A DNA stretch of 37,359 nt from positions 1-37,359 of the forward strand of contig NZ_BDJC01000063.1 in NCBI RefSeq assembly GCF_002005565.1, read 5' to 3'. The notes under the pieces are model-generated. The model was not told where the DNA came from and made no database searches. It saw only the letters and a list, made by a program, of their open reading frames with translations. Numbering within the stretch: position 1 is the first letter of the stretch; each line of letters starts with the position of its first letter. The translations under genes and the position numbers were made by a program. Below are positions 1 to 7,965 of this stretch, in pieces. Origin of the DNA: Streptomyces sp. JHA26. GTDB lineage: Bacteria > Actinomycetota > Actinomycetes > Streptomycetales > Streptomycetaceae.

Positions 1-50
1 GGCCGCGCGCGACCGCGCCGGCACCGGCCGCGCGCGACCGCACCGGGACC
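1..50. repeat. 25-nt direct repeat, two copies
   Basis: Positions 1-25 and 26-50 are two head-to-tail copies of a GC-only-rich 25-mer beginning GGCCGCGCGCGACCGC, with two mismatches by eye. A third partial copy (GGCCGGGGCC) follows at 51-60. The repeat sits in the leader before the DUF5998 gene; no function is evident and it is probably slippage or duplication in GC-rich DNA. Confidence 0.7.
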
Positions 51-128
51 GGCCGGGGCCCCGCGGGCGGCGCACGGGGACCGCACGGGCGTCCCGCGCA
101 GTCGGTGGGCCCCCGTAGGATGGACGGC

Positions 129-716
129 ATGGCCAAGACCAGTACGACGACCCAGGGGCTGCGAGCGGCGATCGAACGCAGCGGCTACTACCCGGCCCTC
201 GTGGCCGAGGCGGTGGAGGCCGCCGTGGGCGGCGAGCCCATCCGGTCGTACCTGGTCCACCAGGAGACCACGTTCGACCAGAACGAGGTGCGCCGGCACG
301 TGACCGTGCTGGTGCTCACCGGCAACCGCTTCATCGTCAGCCACACCGACGAGCAGGCCGCCGACGACACCTCCCCGACGCCCTACGCCACGACGTCCAC
401 GGAGTCCGTCAAGCTCGGCCGGATCTCGTCCATCGTCGTCAGCCGCGTGGTCGCCAACCCGGAGAAGTACAAGCCGGGCACCCTGCCCCGCGAGATCGTG
501 CTCACCATCGGCTGGGGCGCCGTCTCCCGCCTCGACCTGGAGCCGGCCGCCTGCGGCGACCCGAACTGCGAGGCCGACCACGGCTACACCGGCAGCTCGA
601 CGGCCGACGACCTGAGCCTGCGCGTCAGCGAGGCCGGGGACGGCCCGGAGACGGTGCGCCAGGCGCTCGCCTTCGCGCAGGCCCTCTCCGAGGCGACCGC
701 GGACTCTCCCCACTGA
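129..716 (+). CDS. DUF5998 family protein
   Basis: A 195-aa soluble protein of the actinobacterial family I recognise as DUF5998; its biochemical role is unknown. It opens with MAKTSTTTQGLRAAIERSGY and has a central beta-rich stretch (HVTVLVLTGNRFIVSHTDE). There is no signal peptide or membrane segment. A pair of Cys near residue 145 (ACGDPNCEADH) might bind a metal, which is inference. ATG 129 is preferred because AGGA at 117-120 lies 8 nt upstream; ATG 120 and GTG 105 are in-frame alternatives with worse spacing. The stop shares one base with the next start (TGATG), so the phosphodiesterase gene is probably translationally coupled. Confidence 0.8.
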   Translation: MAKTSTTTQGLRAAIERSGYYPALVAEAVEAAVGGEPIRSYLVHQETTFDQNEVRRHVTVLVLTGNRFIVSHTDEQAADDTSPTPYATTSTESVKLGRISSIVVSRVVANPEKYKPGTLPREIVLTIGWGAVSRLDLEPAACGDPNCEADHGYTGSSTADDLSLRVSEAGDGPETVRQALAFAQALSEATADSPH

Positions 717-1909
717 TGGCGCAGCACACCACCTGGGACACCCACCCGGAACCGCTCCCCGTCGACTCGGCCCCCGTGCCCGAGTACGGCACGGGCTCCC
801 TCGCCGACCTGCTGCCCACGCTGGCCGCCGGCCTCGGCGTCCCCGGCATGACCGCGGCCATCACGGAACTGGCCCCCGCCGACCGGAACTGCGTGTTCCT
901 GATCGACGGCCTCGGCTGGGAGCAGCTGCGGGCCCACCCCGACGAAGCCCCCTTCCTGAACTCCCTGCTCGGCAGCTCGCGCGGCGGCACCGGACGTCCG
1001 ATCACCGCCGGCTACCCGGCGACCACCGCCACCTCCCTCGCCTCCGTCGGCACCGGCCTGCCGCCGGGCGCCCACGGCCTGCCCGGCTACACCGTGCGCA
1101 ACCCCGACACCGGCGAGCTGATGAACCAGCTGCGCTGGCAGCCCTGGGCCCCGCCGGACGCCTGGCAGCCGTACCCCACCGTCTTCGGCCTCGCCCAGCA
1201 GGCCGGCGTGCTCGCCGGCCAGATCTCCTCGCCGACCTTCGCGAACACCCCGCTGACCAAGATCGCCCTCAGCGGCGGCACCTTCCACGGCCGGCTCTCC
1301 GGCGAGGAGCGCATGGACCTCGCGGCCGAGCAGCTGGCCGCCGCCGACCGCGCCCTCCTCTACACGTACTACGCCGAGGTCGACGGCGCCGGCCACCGCT
1401 ACGGCGTGGACTCCGACACCTGGCGCGGCCAGTTGATGCACGTCGACCGGCTGGCCCAGCGCCTGGCCGAGCAGCTGCCGCCGCGCAGCGCCCTCTACGT
1501 CACCGCCGACCACGGCATGATCGACGTGCCCTTCGACGAGGACCACCGCATCGACTTCGACGAGGACTGGGAGCTGAAGGCGGGCGTCGCCCTCCTCGGC
1601 GGAGAGGGCCGCGCCCGGCACGTGTACGCCGTCCCCGGCGCTCACGACGACGTGCTGACCTGCTGGCGCGAGGTGCTCGGCGAGCAGTTCTGGGTGGCCT
1701 CGCGCGACGAGGCGATCGAGGCCGGCTGGTTCGGCCCCCGCGTCGACGAACGGGTGTACGGCCGCATCGGCGACGTGGTCGCCGCCGCGCGCGACGACGT
1801 CCTGCTCATCGCCTCCGAGCGGGAGCCGAGGGAGTCGTCGATGGTCGGCAACCACGGCTCGATGACCCCCGCCGAGCAGCTCGTCCCCCTGCTCGAAGCA
1901 CGTTCCTGA
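716..1909 (+). CDS. Type I phosphodiesterase / nucleotide pyrophosphatase (alkaline phosphatase superfamily)
   Basis: A 397-aa predicted two-metal phosphoester hydrolase of the nucleotide pyrophosphatase/phosphodiesterase type (PF01663). Visible motifs are the first metal ligand in FLIDGLGW (D64), the nucleophile Thr region YPATTATS (T103-T104), YYAEVDGAGHRYG with Asp and His ligands, TADHGMID with the DH pair, and the final His in GNHGS. No signal peptide is seen, so it is probably cytoplasmic. The substrate cannot be read from the sequence. It overlaps the upstream DUF5998 stop by one base and precedes the thymidine kinase, which fits a nucleotide-related operon but does not prove it. Confidence 0.88.
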   Translation: MAQHTTWDTHPEPLPVDSAPVPEYGTGSLADLLPTLAAGLGVPGMTAAITELAPADRNCVFLIDGLGWEQLRAHPDEAPFLNSLLGSSRGGTGRPITAGYPATTATSLASVGTGLPPGAHGLPGYTVRNPDTGELMNQLRWQPWAPPDAWQPYPTVFGLAQQAGVLAGQISSPTFANTPLTKIALSGGTFHGRLSGEERMDLAAEQLAAADRALLYTYYAEVDGAGHRYGVDSDTWRGQLMHVDRLAQRLAEQLPPRSALYVTADHGMIDVPFDEDHRIDFDEDWELKAGVALLGGEGRARHVYAVPGAHDDVLTCWREVLGEQFWVASRDEAIEAGWFGPRVDERVYGRIGDVVAAARDDVLLIASEREPRESSMVGNHGSMTPAEQLVPLLEARS

Positions 1910-1948
1910 CCCCACCGCCGCCCCTCGCCGAAAGGTGCTCAACCCCTC

Positions 1949-2599
1949 ATGCCCGAGCTGGTGTTCTTCTCCGGAACGATGGACTGCGGGAAGTCGACAC
2001 TGGCTCTCCAGATCGAGCACAACCGCTCGGCCCGCGGTCTGGCGGGCATCATCTTCACGCGCGACGACCGCGCCGGCGAGGGCAAGCTCTCCTCCCGGCT
2101 CGGCCTGGTCACGGACGCGGTGGAGGTCGAGGACGGACACGACCTGTACGCGCACGTCGTCGACCACCTCTCCCAGGGCGGCCGCGCGGACTACGTGATC
2201 GCGGACGAGGCGCAGTTCCTGGCGCCGGAGCAGATCGACCAGCTCGCGCGCGTCGTCGACGACCTCGAACTCGACGTGTACGCCTTCGGCATCACCACCG
2301 ACTTCCGCTCCAAGCTGTTCCCCGGCTCGCAGCGGCTGGTCGAACTCGCCGACCGCGTCGAGGTGCTCCAGGTCGAGGCCCTGTGCTGGTGCGGCGCCCG
2401 CGCCACGCACAACGCCCGCACCGTCGGCGGCGTCATGGTCGTCGAGGGCGCCCAGGTGGTCGTCGGCGACGTCAACCAGTCCTCCGACGAGGTCGGGTAC
2501 GAGGTGCTGTGCCGACGCCACCACCGGCGCCGCATGACGGCGGCGACGGCCCGCGCGGCGGCCCTGTCGCCGGACGTGCTGCCGGTCACCCCGATCTGA
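1949..2599 (+). CDS. tdk: Thymidine kinase (type II)
   Basis: A 216-aa enzyme that phosphorylates thymidine to dTMP in nucleotide salvage. The P-loop is GTMDCGKST (residues 9-17), the Walker B-like DEAQF is at 86-90, and the lasso/zinc ribbon ligands appear as C146-x-C148 and C188-x2-H191. The CxC spacing and terminal His are variations on the usual four-Cys set. Length is normal for type II kinases, which form tetramers in the cytoplasm. GAAAGGTG at 1930-1937 is a usable Shine-Dalgarno with rather long spacing to ATG 1949. It is the third gene of a same-strand run; the 39-nt gap to the phosphodiesterase shows no terminator. Confidence 0.93.
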   Translation: MPELVFFSGTMDCGKSTLALQIEHNRSARGLAGIIFTRDDRAGEGKLSSRLGLVTDAVEVEDGHDLYAHVVDHLSQGGRADYVIADEAQFLAPEQIDQLARVVDDLELDVYAFGITTDFRSKLFPGSQRLVELADRVEVLQVEALCWCGARATHNARTVGGVMVVEGAQVVVGDVNQSSDEVGYEVLCRRHHRRRMTAATARAAALSPDVLPVTPI

Positions 2600-2687
2600 C
2601 AGGAGGGCGCCCCCCGCGTGGGGTTGACGTTCCGTCAGGTGATGGGCGTCACTGTTCCGGTCCCGCCTCCACGTGATCGGAGAAGGC

Positions 2688-3563
2688 ATGAAGTCCCGTT
2701 TCCGACGTCCCCTCCGCGTCCACCGCGCCGCCGTCCTCGCCGCCGTCCTGCTCTCCACGGCGGCACCGGCGTCCGCCCTGGACGGGGACGCCCCGGGCGC
2801 GAAGGCCCCGGCGGTGCCGCTGCGGGTGGCGACCTACAACATCCACGCCGGAGCCGGTGCCGACCAGGTCTTCGACCTCGACCGCACCGCCGAGGCCGTA
2901 CGCGGCCTGCGGGCCGACGTGATCGGCCTCCAGGAGGTCGACGTGCACTGGGGAGCGCGCAGCGACTTCGTCGACGAGGCCCGTGCGCTGGCCGGGAAGC
3001 TGGGCATGCGCGCGTACTTCGCGCCGATCTACGACCTGGACCCGGCCACCCCGGGGGCGGAGCGTCGTCGCTACGGCGTCGCCGTGCTGAGCCGGTACCC
3101 GATCCTCGCCGCGGAGAACCACGAGATCACCCGCCTCTCCACCCAGACCTCCGATCCGGTGCCCGCCCCGGCGCCCGGCTTCGCCGAGGTGACGGTCAAT
3201 GTGCGGGGCGCGCACGCGCACGTCTACGCCACGCACCTCGACTACCGGGCCGACCCCTCGATCCGCGCGGCCCAGGTGGACGACATGCTGGAGGTGCTGG
3301 CCGCCGACCGGGGCCCGAAGATCCTCGTCGGCGACTTCAACGCCGAACCCACGGCCCCCGAACTGGCGCCGCTGTGGCGGGAACTGCGGGACGCCGCTCC
3401 CGACGGGGGCGGGACGTACCCGGCGACCACCCCGGTCAAGCGCATCGACCTGGTCACCGTCTCGCCCGACATCACCGTGACCGGCGCCGGGACGGTGGCG
3501 ACCGACGCGTCGGACCACCGCCCCGTGGTCACCGACCTGAGGCTGCACCGACGCGGCCGCTGA
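2688..3563 (+). CDS. Secreted endonuclease/exonuclease/phosphatase (EEP) family protein
   Basis: A 291-aa EEP-fold hydrolase with a Sec signal peptide (basic residues 1-13, hydrophobic AAVLAAVLLSTAAPASA, cleavage near residue 30). Catalytic motifs in order are ATYNIHAG (N51), IGLQEVD (E83), YATHLD, VGDFNAEP, RIDLV and SDHRP. These are the metal-binding and catalytic positions of the DNase I/sphingomyelinase superfamily. Substrate is unresolved: nucleic acid, phospholipid or inositol phosphate are all possible. ATG 2688 follows GGAG at 2679 with good spacing; an in-frame GTG at 2673 would spoil the signal peptide start. It is the last gene before the tRNA-like element. Confidence 0.87.
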   Translation: MKSRFRRPLRVHRAAVLAAVLLSTAAPASALDGDAPGAKAPAVPLRVATYNIHAGAGADQVFDLDRTAEAVRGLRADVIGLQEVDVHWGARSDFVDEARALAGKLGMRAYFAPIYDLDPATPGAERRRYGVAVLSRYPILAAENHEITRLSTQTSDPVPAPAPGFAEVTVNVRGAHAHVYATHLDYRADPSIRAAQVDDMLEVLAADRGPKILVGDFNAEPTAPELAPLWRELRDAAPDGGGTYPATTPVKRIDLVTVSPDITVTGAGTVATDASDHRPVVTDLRLHRRGR

Positions 3564-3637
3564 ACCCACCCGCCGAATGAACCGCCCGTCGAACAAGTGA
3601 TCACCGGTGGAGCGGGCGAGGATATGATCACCCCGGC

Positions 3638-3713
3638 AAGGCCGTAGCGCAGAGGTCGTCGCGCCCACGCATCAAGCTGGAGGACGTCGGTTCGAATCCG
3701 ACCGGCCTTGCCA
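3638..3713 (+). tRNA. tRNA-like gene with non-canonical anticodon arm (identity undetermined)
   Basis: The sequence folds as a tRNA. The 7-bp acceptor stem is 3638-3644 with 3703-3709, followed by discriminator G3710 and encoded CCA 3711-3713. T8-A9 are present. The D stem GCGC/GCGC (3647-3650 with 3661-3664) closes a loop containing GG. The T arm is perfect (GTCGG/CCGAC) with loop TTCGAAT. The anticodon arm is not canonical: numbering from the D stem gives loop ATCAAGC (U33 then CAA), but only two of five stem pairs form. A shifted fold pairs CCA and GC with GC and TGG around a bulged C. The variable loop is short. The three leader bases GGC also pair with the 3' GCC, making a 10-bp helix. 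It may be a degenerate tRNA, an unusual functional tRNA or a tRNA-like RNA. Confidence 0.7.
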
Positions 3714-3743
3714 CCCCTGTCGTTGGAGAGAGTCGATTGGCGT

Positions 3744-3808
3744 CGGTCCGTCCCGGGCGGGCGGAGGACGATGCCGTCCTCGGCGCGCCGGGCACCGGCG
3801 ACGGACCG
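3744..3808 (+). promoter_or_regulatory. Nested inverted repeats in the leader of the LRR operon
   Basis: An outer 9-bp inverted repeat (CGGTCCGTC at 3744-3752, GACGGACCG at 3800-3808) encloses an inner 7-bp hairpin (GAGGACG 3764-3770, loop ATGC, CGTCCTC 3775-3781). The outer arm ends three bases before the GGAG Shine-Dalgarno of the LRR gene. It could terminate the upstream transcript or control translation of the operon; which one is inference. Confidence 0.4.
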
Positions 3809-3819
3809 GTGGAGTGGTG

Positions 3820-4956
3820 ATGACGCAGCCGACACCCGTGCGCTGCCCGGCGATCGAACACCCGGACATCCCGATCGGCGACCCCGCCGGCCTGGACCCG
3901 CTGCTGGCCCGGCTCAGGTCGGCGCGAGCGATCGAGGCCGACGAGACCTTCCCGGTCGGCACCCTGCGCGCGGACGGCCGCGTCGACCTCTGCAAGCAGG
4001 GCCTCGGAGCGGCCGGCGCCGCCCGTCTGGTGCCCGTCGCCGCCGCCTCGCCGCCCGCCCGGCACATCCTGCTCGGCACCAACGCCATCGGCGACGAAGG
4101 GGCGTCGACGGTCGCCCGCGCCCTCGGCGACGACCACGGCCTGCGCACGCTCTACCTCGGCTGCAACCGCATCGGCCCCGAGGGCGTCGCCGCGCTCGCC
4201 GACGCGCTGTCGGCGGACGCGACCGTGCGCGCCCTGTGGCTCAAGCGCAATCCGGTGGGCGACGACGGCGCCCTCGCCCTCGCCGCGATGCTCCGCCGCA
4301 ACACCACGGTGCGCACCCTCGACCTGGTCAACACCGGCCTCACCACCACGGGGTTGCGCGCGCTGCTCGACGCCCTCACCGGCCGCCCGCGCCCGGTGGA
4401 GCGCCTCTTCCTCGGCGGGAACGGCCTGACCGCCGACGCCGCCGGACTGCTGGCCGCGCTGATCCGGGACGCCGGCGTGCGCGAGCTGTACCTGCCCGCC
4501 AACCACCTCGGCGACGAGGGCGCCGCCGTCCTCGCGGCAGCCGCCGCCGACTCCGAACGGCCGGTACGCCTCGGACTGGGCGGCAACGGCATCGGCCCCG
4601 CCGGTGCGCGCGCCCTCGCCGACGCCCTGGACGGCATCGAGGCGCTCGACCTGGGCCGGCCGCCCTCGGAGCGCAGCCTCGGCGCCCCCGCCAACGCCAC
4701 CGGTGACGACGGCGCCCGCGCCCTGGCCGCCGCCCTGTGCGGCAGCCCGCTGCGCCGCCTCGAACTGCGCCACACCGGACTCACCGGGCGGGGCGCGAAG
4801 TCCTTGCTGGCCGCCGTGCCGGACGGCTCGCCGCTGGAGTACGTCGGTCTGGGCCCGGGACTGCCCCGCAAGGTGAAGCGGTCCCTGACCCGGCGCCTGC
4901 GACCGGCCGCCGGTGCGCACCCCGACCTCAGCGCGATAGGAAGTGTCTACCGGTGA
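3820..4956 (+). CDS. Leucine-rich-repeat protein (ribonuclease-inhibitor type)
   Basis: A 378-aa soluble protein with about nine LRRs from residue 82 to near 360. The units are about 28 residues long (for example LYLGCNRIGPEGVAALADAL, LWLKRNPVGDDGALALAAML, LGLGGNGIGPAGARALADAL), the long LRR class seen in ribonuclease inhibitor and NLR proteins. The N-terminal 80 residues are not repeats. No catalytic motif, signal peptide or membrane span is seen, so a protein-binding or sensing role is inferred. ATG 3820 follows GGAG at 3811; GTG 3814 and 3817 are in-frame alternatives. It is the first gene of the four-gene cassette and overlaps the next gene by 4 nt (GTGA). Confidence 0.85.
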   Translation: MTQPTPVRCPAIEHPDIPIGDPAGLDPLLARLRSARAIEADETFPVGTLRADGRVDLCKQGLGAAGAARLVPVAAASPPARHILLGTNAIGDEGASTVARALGDDHGLRTLYLGCNRIGPEGVAALADALSADATVRALWLKRNPVGDDGALALAAMLRRNTTVRTLDLVNTGLTTTGLRALLDALTGRPRPVERLFLGGNGLTADAAGLLAALIRDAGVRELYLPANHLGDEGAAVLAAAAADSERPVRLGLGGNGIGPAGARALADALDGIEALDLGRPPSERSLGAPANATGDDGARALAAALCGSPLRRLELRHTGLTGRGAKSLLAAVPDGSPLEYVGLGPGLPRKVKRSLTRRLRPAAGAHPDLSAIGSVYR

Positions 4957-6734
4957 GCCCGCACCCCGGAATGCCGTGCCTGTCACCGGAGGAGGCGTCG
5001 AGCCGGCGGCGGATCCGCCGCTACGCGGTGCCCGGGAGGATGATCGAGCAGGCGACCGAGCGCCGCGCGGCCGGCGACTGGCGGGGCGCCTGCGCGGCGG
5101 CCGGTGTGGACGTCGCCTTCGACCTGGCGAAGGTCGCCGAGGACCACGGCGACGACGTGGCCGGGGCTCTGGAGGACGACCTGCGCCACCTGGTCCCGGA
5201 CCTGCTGCGCTGGCACCTGCCCCGCTTCCTGGGCGGATGGACCACCCTCGACACCGACCGGACCGTGGTCCTCGCCCGTTACCGGCCGGTGGACGCCGCC
5301 GAACGACCCCTGCCCACGCCGTACCTCCACGTCACCACGCCCCCGATGGTGCAGGGTCCGCAGCGCGTCACCCTGCGTTTCGAGTCGGTCTTCGGCGAGG
5401 CGGCCGACGGCGTCTTCCGCTGGAGTACCGACGACTGGCGTCAGGCCCGCCACCTCTGGGACGCGCGCCGTACCACGGAACTGCTCGAACGGTGCGGCGG
5501 CGGCGACCGGCCGCCGTTCTTCCACGCCGACGGCACGCCGCGCACGGCGGAGGAACTGCCCACGGCGGACCCCGGTCCCGCCGACCCGGCGGCACGCGCC
5601 GAACGGGCCACCCTGCTGCATCAGCGCGGCGCGGTCCTCGAAGCCCTCGCGGCAGCCGGCATCGAGGCCGACCTCACCCCACCGAGCACCCCCGCGACGT
5701 ACCGGCCCGGCCTGGAGGAGTGCCTGCGCCCGCTCGCGCTCAACCACACCCGTCTGGAACCGGAGGTCCGCCGGCTCGTGGGTGCGGGCACCGGCAGCGG
5801 CGCCCTCCTCAAGCACGGTGGCTGGGGTACGAACATCCTGCTGGAACCGGACGGTTCCGGCGCCGGGCTGCGGATCCGCGCCGTCGACTCGAAGAACGCC
5901 GGGAATCTCCCCTTCCTCGCCGAGGAGCTCTGGCGCAGGCTCCCCGACCTCGACCTGCTGCGCATGGGCGGAGTCGAGCCGGAACACCTGCACCCGCTGG
6001 TCCGCGAGGCGCTGTTCCCCGCCCTGACGGTCCCCGAGGGCACCGTCGGCCCGCCGGGTCCCGACGCGCCCGCACCGGTCCGGGTCCGCTGCCGCGGCGA
6101 GTGGCACGAGGTGGGCTTCCGCCCGGGCAACGGGCTGCTCCGCATGCCGCACAGCGACGAGGAGCAGCAGCGCGAGCGGGCCCTGCGCGCGTTCGGCGGC
6201 GCCGTCGCCGGGTGCTTCGCCGTCCAGCAGACGTGGGCGTCGGGAGACGGCCGGCTGCCGAAGGCCCTGCGCGCCCAGATGCGCGACCTGTTCCTGCGCG
6301 CCCAGCACGGCGACACCCACGGCGTGCTCGAACTCCTCGACGCGGGCGTGGACCCCCGGGTGCGCGACACCGCCCGGCGGTCCCTGCTGCACGTGCTCCA
6401 CCTGGTCGACCACCGGCTTCTCCTGCCCCGGCTGCTCGAGGCGGGACTCGACCTCGAGGCCCGCGACAGCCGGGGCCGCACGCCGCTGTTCGTGGCGGTC
6501 AACGACGGCGGTTCCCGGGCCCTGGTCGAGGCGTTCCTCGCCGCCGGCGCGCGCATCGACGTGGTCGACGACATCGATTACTCGCTGGCCCAGATCATCC
6601 GCCGGTACGGGCGTGCCGACCTGGCCTTCCTGCGGCAGCGGGTGCGGGAGGAGCATCCGGGCATCGGCGCCGACTGGTGGGACGAGATGATGGACGCCAA
6701 CGAGGAACACGACGACGAGGACGAGGACAGTTGA
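4953..6734 (+). CDS. Ankyrin-repeat protein with large unassigned N-terminal region
   Basis: A 593-aa protein. The C-terminal part (about residues 445-560) contains ankyrin-type repeats: DLFLRAQHGDTHGVLELLDAG, a degenerate unit, then RDSRGRTPLFVAVNDGG and an AGARIDVVDD continuation. The tail is very acidic (ending EEHDDEDEDS). I do not recognise the first 440 residues; they are soluble-looking and begin with a helical stretch (MIEQATERRAAGDWRGAC). GTG 4953 overlaps the LRR stop by 4 nt and has AGGAAG at 4938-4943. ATG 4971 is a less likely start. Position between the LRR gene and the MoxR ATPase suggests a scaffold or substrate-recognition part of one complex, which is inference. Confidence 0.83.
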   Translation: MSPHPGMPCLSPEEASSRRRIRRYAVPGRMIEQATERRAAGDWRGACAAAGVDVAFDLAKVAEDHGDDVAGALEDDLRHLVPDLLRWHLPRFLGGWTTLDTDRTVVLARYRPVDAAERPLPTPYLHVTTPPMVQGPQRVTLRFESVFGEAADGVFRWSTDDWRQARHLWDARRTTELLERCGGGDRPPFFHADGTPRTAEELPTADPGPADPAARAERATLLHQRGAVLEALAAAGIEADLTPPSTPATYRPGLEECLRPLALNHTRLEPEVRRLVGAGTGSGALLKHGGWGTNILLEPDGSGAGLRIRAVDSKNAGNLPFLAEELWRRLPDLDLLRMGGVEPEHLHPLVREALFPALTVPEGTVGPPGPDAPAPVRVRCRGEWHEVGFRPGNGLLRMPHSDEEQQRERALRAFGGAVAGCFAVQQTWASGDGRLPKALRAQMRDLFLRAQHGDTHGVLELLDAGVDPRVRDTARRSLLHVLHLVDHRLLLPRLLEAGLDLEARDSRGRTPLFVAVNDGGSRALVEAFLAAGARIDVVDDIDYSLAQIIRRYGRADLAFLRQRVREEHPGIGADWWDEMMDANEEHDDEDEDS

Positions 6735-7954
6735 GCACCGCACCCGCCTCCCGCACCGCCTCCGCCTCCCGCACCGCGCCGGCCCCGCTGGCCGCCGCGG
6801 ACGACCTCGTCGCCCGGCTGCGCACCCGGCGCACCGAACCCGCCGCCAACCACCAACTGGAGGCGCTGGCCTTGGCCGTGACGGCCAACCAGCCCGTCCT
6901 CCTGTGGGGCGAACCGGGCATCGGCAAGTCCGCCGCCCTGGAGCAGCTCGCCGCCGGACTCGGCCTCCCGCTGGAGACGGTCATCGCCAGCGTGCACGAA
7001 CCGTCGGACTTCGCCGGACTGCCGATCGTCGGCGACGACCCGGCGACGACCGGGGTGCCGATGGCCCCGCCCGACTGGGCGGTCCGGCTCCGGCACGCCG
7101 GCCAGGGCCTGCTCTTCTTCGACGAACTGTCCTCCGCACCGCCGGCCGTGCAGGCGGCGCTGCTGCGGGTCGTCCTCGAACGCCGGGTCGGCAGCCTCGT
7201 CCTGCCCGACGCCGTACGCATCGTCGCCGCCGCCAACCCGCCCTCCAGCGCCGCCGACGGCTGGCACCTCAGCCCGCCGCTCGCCAACCGCTTCGTCCAC
7301 CTCCACTGGACCCACGACCCCGCCACGGTCGCCCGCGGCATGGCCGGCACCTGGCCGGAGGCGGCCGTCCCGCTGGTCGACCCGGCGAAGGTGCCCGGCG
7401 CCGTCGCGCGGGCCCGCGGCGCCGTCTCCGGTTTCCTCACCGCCCGCCCGGGCCTCGTCCACCACATCCCCGACGACGCCGAGAGCCGGGGCCGGTCGTG
7501 GCCGTCCCCGCGGACCTGGGAGATGGCGCTGCGGCTGCTCGCGACGGGCTACGCCACCGGCGCCGGCCGCGAGGCGCTGGCCGCCGCGCTCACCGGTGCC
7601 GTCGGGGACGGCGCGGGCATCGAACTGCTGTCGTACCTGGAGCACCTCGACCTCCCGGACCCCGAAAGGGTCCTCGCCGATCCGGACGCCTTCGCCCTGC
7701 CCGAGCGGGGCGACCGGCAACTGGCCTTCCTCATCGCGGTGGTCGCCGCCATCCAGAGCGAGACCACCCGGCCCCGCTGGGAGGCCGGCTGGACGGTCCT
7801 GGCCAAGGCCGTGGACGCGGGCGTGCCGGACGTGGCCGCCCGGGCCGCCACCGACCTGGCGGCGATGCGCCGGCTGGAGTGGCCCGTGCCGCCCGGCATC
7901 GACGGGTTCCTGGAGCTGCTGCAGATGTCCGGGGCCCTGCCCGGCAGCCGGTGA
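6731..7954 (+). CDS. MoxR-type AAA+ ATPase
   Basis: A 407-aa AAA+ ATPase. Walker A is WGEPGIGKSA (residues 59-68), Walker B is LLFFDE (127-132), and the sensor-1 Asn lies in VAAANPP (about 169). The loop insertion after Walker B fits the MoxR/AAA_5 group. The start is TTG 6731, overlapping the ankyrin stop as TTGA, with GAGGA just upstream; no ATG or GTG precedes the P-loop in a sensible place. A Ser/Ala/Thr-rich N-terminus of about 25 residues comes first. MoxR ATPases typically act with VWA proteins to remodel or insert cofactors into partners, and the next gene is such a VWA protein. Confidence 0.9.
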   Translation: MSTAPASRTASASRTAPAPLAAADDLVARLRTRRTEPAANHQLEALALAVTANQPVLLWGEPGIGKSAALEQLAAGLGLPLETVIASVHEPSDFAGLPIVGDDPATTGVPMAPPDWAVRLRHAGQGLLFFDELSSAPPAVQAALLRVVLERRVGSLVLPDAVRIVAAANPPSSAADGWHLSPPLANRFVHLHWTHDPATVARGMAGTWPEAAVPLVDPAKVPGAVARARGAVSGFLTARPGLVHHIPDDAESRGRSWPSPRTWEMALRLLATGYATGAGREALAAALTGAVGDGAGIELLSYLEHLDLPDPERVLADPDAFALPERGDRQLAFLIAVVAAIQSETTRPRWEAGWTVLAKAVDAGVPDVAARAATDLAAMRRLEWPVPPGIDGFLELLQMSGALPGSR

Positions 7955-7965
7955 GGCCCGCCCTG

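Noticed and set aside
584..2758. A 724-codon minus-strand open frame over the phosphodiesterase and tdk genes
   Set aside because: Shadow of plus-strand genes with intact catalytic motifs; composition is typical of antisense frames.
3638..3713. Selenocysteine tRNA (selC) or a normal leucine tRNA
   Set aside because: It is only 76 nt with CCA and has no long variable arm, which both tRNA-Sec and bacterial tRNA-Leu require.
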